This document shows, one piece after another, positions 1-3,925 of a stretch of 5,220 bases of DNA. Position numbers and translations under genes: made by a program. The notes below the pieces were generated by a model. That model had not been told where the DNA came from. It was given only the letters and a program-made list of their open reading frames with translations, and ran no database searches. Source of the DNA: Alphaproteobacteria bacterium (lineage in GTDB: Bacteria; Pseudomonadota; Alphaproteobacteria; SMXP01); contig JAJFIM010000059.1 of assembly GCA_021774995.1 (NCBI GenBank), positions 1-5,220 of the forward strand. The letters run 5' to 3'. Position 1 is the first letter of the stretch; each line of letters begins with the position of its first letter.

Positions 1-43
1 ATCGAGGCCATCACTCTGCGTCAAAGAGAGGCCCTTTAGAGGC

Positions 44-52
44 TGCTATAAT
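44..52 (+). promoter_or_regulatory. Candidate extended -10 promoter for the VIT/vWA-sortase operon
   Basis: The sequence TGCTATAAT at 44-52 matches an extended -10 element (TGnTATAAT) with a perfect TATAAT hexamer at 47-52. No recognisable TTGACA-like -35 lies 16-18 bases upstream, but an extended -10 can work without one. Transcription would start near 59, giving a leader of about 160 bases before the chosen start at 220. A second, weaker candidate is TTGACG at 133-138 with TATCCT at 154-159 (15-base spacing). The call rests on the sequence match alone. Confidence 0.4.
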
Positions 53-204
53 ATTCCCGCAAATAAAGCGCAAGGCGCATGGGCCGGCGCCGATCACATA
101 ATGGTCATAAAGAAGCCACACACCGGCAAACTTTGACGACATTGTCACCGCAATATCCTGATTTTCTTCTAGCCCTTGAGAGAGCCAAAAGGATGGGAGG
201 CCTG

Positions 205-210
205 AAGGGG
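205..210 (+). promoter_or_regulatory. Ribosome binding site deciding the VIT/vWA start
   Basis: AAGGGG at 205-210 sits 9 bases before the ATG at 220. The alternative in-frame ATGs at 79 and 193 lack a purine-rich site at proper distance. A GGGAGG at 195-200 is 19 bases from 220, too far to be the main site. Confidence 0.6.
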
Positions 211-219
211 ATTGCACCG

Positions 220-2493
220 ATGATGACCAGACAGCAAAGATCAGTCTATAGGGACCGAATTTTTATTTTTCTCTTGGCGTTTGCCGCCGCTTTTACTTTT
301 TTAGCAAACTGGCAAACCCAGGCTCAAACGCCGCAAGCGCGGCCCCTGGTGCGCGCGGGCGATATGGGGTTTGGCGGGTTACTGCTTAATTCAGTAACGC
401 CGGGTTATTTTGTCGAAGCGCCCGTCATCGCCAGCGATATCGAGATTGAAATAACCGGTCCCATTTCCCGCACAAAAATCACCCAGCGTTTCACCAATCC
501 TTCAGATGGGTGGGTGGAGGGCGTCTACGTTTTCCCGGTTCCCGATGAAGCGGCGGTTGACAGTCTGCGCATGCAGATCGGCGCGCGCTTCATTGAAGGC
601 AAAATCAAAGAGCGCCAGCAAGCGCGCATCATTTACGAAGAAGCCAAGGCTCAAGGGAAAAAAGCAAGCCTGATTGAACAGGAACGGCCCAATGTCTTCA
701 CCAATTCAGTCGCCAATATTGGGCCGCATGAAACCATCATTATTCAAATTGAATACCAGGAACACGTACGCCTTGATTCTGGAGCCTTTTCACTGCGGCT
801 GCCTCTCGTTGTCGCGCCGCGCTATTCACCGGCGCCGGAAATCCAGATGGTAAACTTTAACGACACAGGCTGGTCTCAAATCTCTGATCCCGTTCCGGAC
901 CGGGACCGCATTGAATCGCCCGTCTTACGGCCTTCAGACGACGCGCAAGGGCCGATCGTCAATCCCGTAAGCCTTTCCATAACCTTGCGCAGCGGTTTTG
1001 AACTCGGCGAGATCGCCAGCGCCCATCACGCCGTTACGATTGAACGCAACGGCGCCGCCGGCGCGACTCTGACGCTTCAAGAGGGGGAAGTTGCGGCCAA
1101 TAAGGATTTCGAACTCACCTGGAAACCGGTGCGCGGGCAGGCGCCGCAAGCCGCCCTTTTTCGCGAAACCGTGAACGGCGAAGACTACCTTCTGGCCATG
1201 GTCGTTCCGCCTCTGGCCAAATCCGCCTCGGACATGCCTGTGCGCCCCCGCGAAGTCATTTTCGTGATCGACAATTCCGGTTCTATGGCGGGCCCATCCA
1301 TCCGGCAGGCAAAGGAAAGTCTTATTCTGGCGCTTGACCGGTTAAGCCCAGGCGACACATTCAATATCGTCCGTTTTGACGACACTATGGAACTCAAATT
1401 CCCCCAAGTGGTTCCGGCGAGCCCGCAAAACGTAGGTTACGCCAAACGGTTCGTGAATGATCTCAGCGCCGATGGCGGCACGGAAATGCTGCCTGCACTG
1501 AAAGCCGCGCTTCTCGATACAACGCCGGGTGACGAAACCCGCGTGCGGCAGGTGATATTTCTTACCGACGGGGCCATCGGAAACGAAGCCCAGCTCTTCG
1601 AAGCAATCGGCGCCCGCCTTGGCCGCTCGCGCCTGTTTACCGTCGGCATTGGATCGGCGCCCAATTCATATTTTATGTCCCGCGCCGCGCGGCTGGGCCG
1701 GGGAACCTTCACCCATATCGGCAATCTGGCCCAGGTCAAAATGCGTATGGCGGAACTCTTTGAAAAACTCGAGCGCCCCGTCATGACCGACCTTACCGCC
1801 GCCTGGCCCGGCGAGATCACCGGCGAAGCGTGGCCCAACCCCCTGCCCGACCTCTATGCCGGTGAGCCCGTCGTTTTGACGGCAAAAATGTCTGAAACTT
1901 CCGGGGAGCTCACTCTTTCCGGGCGCATGGGGGATAAAGGCTGGGTAGCAAAATTGCCTCTGGAAAAGGCGGCGCCGGGCGCTGGCGTATCAAAGCTCTG
2001 GGCGCGCAAAAAAATCGCCTCCCTGGAAGAAAGCCGCTTTGAAGGGATGGACTGGAACGCGGTGGACAAGGCTGTGCTTGCCGTCGCGCTTGACCATCAT
2101 TTGGTCAGCCGTCTGACGTCTTTGGTGGCGGTGGACGTGACCCCGAGCCGCCCAATGGGCGCCCCGCTCGGCTCTGCCGAAATACCGCTTAACCTGCCCG
2201 AAGGCTGGGATTTCGATAAGGTCTTCGGCGCGCAAAAACTAAACCCCGCCCAGCAAAAACCGGTGGACAGCCAGCGCGCAGATATAGACGCGAACTTCCA
2301 ATTGGCCGCATTGGCCGTGGCCAGCGCACCCGCTCTCACCCCGCCCCCGCCACAGGGTCTTGGCCTTCCTCAAGGGGCGACCGACGCCAACCGCCTGATC
2401 CTCAGTGGACTGCTTACTCTGCTGCTGAGCCTTTCACTTTGGTTAGCGCGTCGGCGCTTCTTGAGGGTTTCCAACGAGGGGGAGCGGCCGTGA
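220..2493 (+). CDS. Marine proteobacterial sortase target protein (VIT + vWA, C-terminal sorting signal)
   Basis: A secreted, surface- or envelope-directed protein that is the presumed only substrate of the sortase encoded next to it. With the start at 220 (AAGGGG 9 bases upstream; a second ATG follows at 223) it has 757 residues. Visible parts in order: an N-terminal signal peptide with hydrophobic core at about residues 14-29 and a likely cleavage near QTQA (35); a VIT domain at about 52-185, including the stretch around GVYVFPVPDEAAV; a connecting beta-rich region; a von Willebrand A domain at about 346-510 with a complete metal-ion site (D351-x-S353-x-S355, T421, D450); a Pro-rich linker; LPQGA at 716-720; a hydrophobic helix at about 726-743; then an RRRFLR basic tail. 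This architecture matches the family known as marine proteobacterial sortase target protein. VIT + vWA pairs resemble inter-alpha-trypsin inhibitor heavy chains and suggest metal-dependent ligand binding; the ligand is unknown. The fourth position of the sorting motif is Gly, where Thr is usual for sortase signals. The stop codon overlaps the sortase GTG start. Confidence 0.93.
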   Translation: MMTRQQRSVYRDRIFIFLLAFAAAFTFLANWQTQAQTPQARPLVRAGDMGFGGLLLNSVTPGYFVEAPVIASDIEIEITGPISRTKITQRFTNPSDGWVEGVYVFPVPDEAAVDSLRMQIGARFIEGKIKERQQARIIYEEAKAQGKKASLIEQERPNVFTNSVANIGPHETIIIQIEYQEHVRLDSGAFSLRLPLVVAPRYSPAPEIQMVNFNDTGWSQISDPVPDRDRIESPVLRPSDDAQGPIVNPVSLSITLRSGFELGEIASAHHAVTIERNGAAGATLTLQEGEVAANKDFELTWKPVRGQAPQAALFRETVNGEDYLLAMVVPPLAKSASDMPVRPREVIFVIDNSGSMAGPSIRQAKESLILALDRLSPGDTFNIVRFDDTMELKFPQVVPASPQNVGYAKRFVNDLSADGGTEMLPALKAALLDTTPGDETRVRQVIFLTDGAIGNEAQLFEAIGARLGRSRLFTVGIGSAPNSYFMSRAARLGRGTFTHIGNLAQVKMRMAELFEKLERPVMTDLTAAWPGEITGEAWPNPLPDLYAGEPVVLTAKMSETSGELTLSGRMGDKGWVAKLPLEKAAPGAGVSKLWARKKIASLEESRFEGMDWNAVDKAVLAVALDHHLVSRLTSLVAVDVTPSRPMGAPLGSAEIPLNLPEGWDFDKVFGAQKLNPAQQKPVDSQRADIDANFQLAALAVASAPALTPPPPQGLGLPQGATDANRLILSGLLTLLLSLSLWLARRRFLRVSNEGERP
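2365..2469 (+). other. C-terminal cell-wall sorting signal within the VIT/vWA protein
   Basis: The three-part sorting signal is visible: LPQGA (codons 2365-2379), a short polar spacer TDANR, a Leu-rich hydrophobic stretch of about 18 residues (2395-2448), and Arg residues RRR at 2449-2457 with a further Arg at 2464-2466. This order (motif, membrane helix, basic stop) is the hallmark of sortase substrates. The motif departs from LPxTG/LPxTA by having Gly at the position before the expected scissile bond. Confidence 0.75.
2476..2484 (+). promoter_or_regulatory. Sortase ribosome binding site
   Basis: GAGGGGGAG at 2476-2484 lies 5 bases before the GTG at 2490, inside the last codons of the substrate gene. 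It decides the GTG start over an upstream in-frame TTG at 2439, which has no such site and would place extra residues before the membrane helix. The site lies just outside the hairpin that contains the start codon. Confidence 0.65.
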
Positions 2494-2527
2494 TCCGGTT
2501 CGCCGGCGTATTTGGCGGCCGGATCAC
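2490..2527 (+). promoter_or_regulatory. Hairpin enclosing the sortase start codon
   Basis: GTGATCCGG at 2490-2498 is the exact reverse complement of CCGGATCAC at 2519-2527. The stem can be continued by a T-G wobble (2499/2518) and, after one unpaired T, by CGCC (2501-2504) with GGCG (2514-2517), closing a 9-base loop. The first three bases of the stem are the sortase GTG start, and the substrate TGA (2491-2493) is in the same arm. In mRNA this would hide the start codon until a ribosome finishing the substrate gene opens it. A 9-bp repeat alone could arise by chance in a window this size; the position is what makes it notable. Confidence 0.5.
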
Positions 2528-3104
2528 ACCAACAAAAGCGGCGCATTTCTTAGCGGGGGCCGCCGCTTTTGTTCTGCTGGCCTTCAGCATGACCCAATTG
2601 GGTAAAGGCGTTTATATCAAAGCCAAGGCGGAAGTGGCTCAAGTGATGCTTGAGCGCGCCTGGGGAGAAACGCTGGCCGGGGCTGACGCGGCAAAACCAT
2701 GGCCATGGGCCGATATGTGGCCGGTGGCCAAGATCGAAGCGCCGCGCCTGGGGCAAAGCGCCATTGTGCTGGCGGGCGCCAGCGGCGAAGCCATGGCGTT
2801 CGGCCCCGGTCTGATGGCGGGCACGCCCCCGCCCGGCGAACGCGGCATGGCCGTCATCGCCGCGCACCGCGACACGCATTTTCGTTTCCTGCAAGACATC
2901 GAACAAGGCGATGAAATACGCATCACCAATGCCGATGGAACCACCCATGTCTTTCGCGTCACCGCCATGGCTATCGTCGATGCGGACCGTTCAGGCATCG
3001 ACCCTTATGGGCCGGGCCGCCACATCGCTCTTGTCACATGCTATCCTTTCGGCGCCCTCTCCCAAGGCCCTTTGCGCTATGTTGTTTTCGGCGAAGCTGT
3101 ATAA
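2490..3104 (+). CDS. Class GN (marine proteobacterial) sortase
   Basis: A membrane-bound cysteine transpeptidase that recognises the sorting signal of its partner protein, cleaves it and forms an acyl-enzyme. The acceptor in Gram-negative cells is not established by anything visible here. From the GTG at 2490 it has 204 residues, a normal size for a sortase. An N-terminal membrane helix lies at about residues 20-37, with the catalytic domain outside the cytoplasm. The catalytic triad is intact: H126 in VIAAHRDTHFRF, C184 in LVTCYPF, and R196 in GPLRYVVFGE. Overall form fits the sortase family called class GN, which occurs beside VIT/vWA targets. The GTG overlaps the target TGA (GTGA), so the two genes are a tight operon and probably translationally coupled. 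An in-frame ATG at 2589 would remove the membrane helix and is unlikely to be the main start. No two-component regulator or OmpA-like partner, as found beside some proteobacterial dedicated sortases, is present in the window. Confidence 0.93.
   Translation: MIRFAGVFGGRITPTKAAHFLAGAAAFVLLAFSMTQLGKGVYIKAKAEVAQVMLERAWGETLAGADAAKPWPWADMWPVAKIEAPRLGQSAIVLAGASGEAMAFGPGLMAGTPPPGERGMAVIAAHRDTHFRFLQDIEQGDEIRITNADGTTHVFRVTAMAIVDADRSGIDPYGPGRHIALVTCYPFGALSQGPLRYVVFGEAV
2531..2573 (+). terminator. Terminator-like 13-bp inverted repeat inside the sortase gene
   Basis: AACAAAAGCGGCG at 2531-2543 and CGCCGCTTTTGTT at 2561-2573 are perfect reverse complements over 13 bp, separated by 17 bases. The stem has a GCGGCG/CGCCGC core flanked by A4 on the left and T4 on the right, so it has intrinsic-terminator geometry in both directions. 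It lies about 40 bp after the sortase start and encodes part of the membrane helix. If it works, it would be a partial terminator or attenuator reducing sortase transcript relative to substrate; ribosomes translating the sortase would prevent it from folding. Activity is inferred from the structure only. Confidence 0.45.
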
Positions 3105-3118
3105 GGGCGCGGGCGCTT

Positions 3119-3802
3119 CTAACGCGCCAGAAAGAGCGCGCGTTCTTCCTCGCGGCGCCGGGTCAATTGCGCGCTTTCGACAAGTTCGCCGTTCACGCGG
3201 ATTTTATTCCACAACATAAACGCATCGGCCGCGGCGCCGCGGTTGCCCGCATTCAATTCTCTGATGACGGAAGAACTGGAAAAGGCCGAGCCGCCGACAT
3301 TATAGGCAAGCGACGTCATGGCGCCCAATTCATGATCATTGATGGGAACGCGCACTTTTTGTTTGATGCCGTTTTCAAAATCGACGAGATCCTGGCGCAA
3401 CAATTCCTCCGCCTCGGCCTCCGTGATTTTCATGCCGGGCTTCACGCCTTGCGCATGGCCATAGCCAATAAGCCACTCACCGGCGGGTCCGCGATAGGCC
3501 TCAAGACGCAGGCCCTCAAATTCCTTGATAATGCCAATTCCGGTTTGGGTCGTGTGCATGCCCAGAAGGTCTTGCGGGTTAAATTCTTCAGCCGCAGCGG
3601 GCTCTTCTGCGCCGGATGTCGGCAACGCGCTCTGCGCGTCATCGGGAGAAGCGCTTTCAGACGCTTCTTGCTTCGCCTGATCCACCACATCCGCACTGAG
3701 CGCACTGTCCGCAGCCGGGATTTCGGGGCGGCTCACCTTCCACGCCACAAACCCAAAAGTCCCAACCAGAATAATTAAAGTCGCCCACAAAATCTCTCGC
3801 AT
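3119..3802 (-). CDS. Membrane-anchored GH24 lysozyme-family protein, catalytic residues altered
   Basis: A 227-residue protein of the phage-type lysozyme family (GH24, the T4/P21 endolysin group), which cleaves the peptidoglycan glycan chain. The start is the ATG at 3802, with GAGGGAG (3811-3817) 8 bases upstream; an earlier in-frame start at 3850 is less likely. Residues 4-22 form a hydrophobic N-terminal helix without a clear cleavage site, so it is probably a signal anchor facing the periplasm. Residues 28-75 are an acidic, Ala/Ser-rich linker. The GH24 domain covers about 83-227: KEFEGLRLEAYRGPAG and LIGYGHA (93-117), the AMTSLAYNVG helix (161-170), LWNK (197-200) and the C-terminal RRREEERALFL. 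Aligned without gaps to T4 lysozyme, Glu11 is kept as E96, but Asp20 becomes G105 and Thr26 becomes L111. It may therefore be weakly active, use a changed mechanism, or only bind peptidoglycan. It converges on the sortase gene with 14 bp between stops. No holin or other phage gene is nearby, so it looks like a resident chromosomal gene. Confidence 0.85.
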   Translation of the reverse strand: MREILWATLIILVGTFGFVAWKVSRPEIPAADSALSADVVDQAKQEASESASPDDAQSALPTSGAEEPAAAEEFNPQDLLGMHTTQTGIGIIKEFEGLRLEAYRGPAGEWLIGYGHAQGVKPGMKITEAEAEELLRQDLVDFENGIKQKVRVPINDHELGAMTSLAYNVGGSAFSSSSVIRELNAGNRGAAADAFMLWNKIRVNGELVESAQLTRRREEERALFLAR

Positions 3803-3810
3803 GATTTGCA

Positions 3811-3817
3811 CTCCCTC
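3811..3817 (-). promoter_or_regulatory. Ribosome binding site of the lysozyme-like gene
   Basis: On the minus strand, GAGGGAG (3817 to 3811) precedes the ATG at 3802 by 8 bases. It is a strong match and decides this start against the codon 16 positions upstream. The resulting protein starts directly before a membrane helix, as expected for an exported protein. Confidence 0.65.
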
Positions 3818-3843
3818 ACGGCAAGTGTACACCATTTCACGCC

Positions 3844-3872
3844 TTAACACGATACAAGAGCAGGCGTATGCT
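3844..3872 (+). promoter_or_regulatory. Candidate sigma70 promoter of uvrB
   Basis: TTAACA at 3844-3849 (5 of 6 bases of TTGACA) and TATGCT at 3867-3872 (4 of 6 bases of TATAAT) are spaced by 17 bases. Transcription would start near 3879-3880, giving a leader of about 46 bases before the uvrB ATG. No LexA box of the alphaproteobacterial kind (GTTC-N7-GTTC) or the E. coli kind (CTGT-N8-ACAG) is seen in 3803-3925. Confidence 0.45.
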
Positions 3873-3879
3873 TAACCTG

Positions 3880-3902
3880 CACTGACGCCCTAGCAATCAG
3901 TG
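3880..3902. repeat. Inverted repeat CACTGA-N11-TCAGTG in the uvrB leader
   Basis: CACTGA (3880-3885) and TCAGTG (3897-3902) are exact reverse complements separated by 11 bases. The repeat begins at the predicted uvrB transcription start, which fits either an operator or a 5'-end mRNA hairpin. A 6-bp dyad is short and may be chance. Confidence 0.3.
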
Positions 3903-3925
3903 GCAAACAGCGCCATATTCCTTTC

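Larger units (their letters stand above)
1..219. other. Upstream non-coding region, no supported gene
   Basis: No gene can be supported here. Forward frame 1 is open from the window edge to a TAG at 37-39 (12 codons, ending REAL), which could be the tail of an upstream gene but is too short to judge. The frame of the VIT/vWA gene stays open back to that TAG, with an ATG at 79, but the extra N-terminal residues are charged, lack a ribosome binding site at proper spacing, and would bury the signal peptide, so I treat them as non-coding. The minus strand has an open frame over 11-217 that resembles a dinucleotide-binding motif (see findings). A TATAAT element lies at 47-52. The stretch looks more AT-rich than the genes that follow. 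Confidence 0.5.

Noticed and set aside
79..219. N-terminal extension of the VIT/vWA gene from the ATG at 79 (or 193)
   Set aside because: No ribosome site at proper spacing, and the added residues would place the signal peptide internally. The ATG at 220 has AAGGGG 9 bases upstream and starts directly before a normal signal peptide.
1437..1838. Minus-strand open frame of 133 codons inside the vWA domain
   Set aside because: Arg/Ser/Pro-rich composition typical of antisense frames in GC-rich genes; the forward strand encodes conserved vWA residues.
2698..2712. Tandem CCATGGCCATGG repeat
   Set aside because: A local coding coincidence (KPWPWA region) with no further repeat units.
3106..3128. 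GGCGCG / CGCGCC inverted repeat at the convergent gene ends as a terminator
   Set aside because: Only 6 bp with an 11-base loop and no T-tract on either strand; expected by chance in GC-rich sequence.
3038..3778. Long plus-strand open frame (246 codons) across the sortase end and the lysozyme-like gene
   Set aside because: It is the shadow of the minus-strand gene, which has clear GH24 motifs, a ribosome binding site and a signal anchor; the plus-strand product shows no recognisable domain.
3119..3802. Prophage remnant suggested by a phage-type lysozyme
   Set aside because: No holin, spanin, integrase, att repeat or other phage gene is present; GH24 proteins with a membrane anchor also occur as resident chromosomal genes.
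3803..3925. SOS (LexA) box in the uvrB promoter region
   Set aside because: Neither GTTC-N7-GTTC nor CTGT-N8-ACAG is found on either strand.
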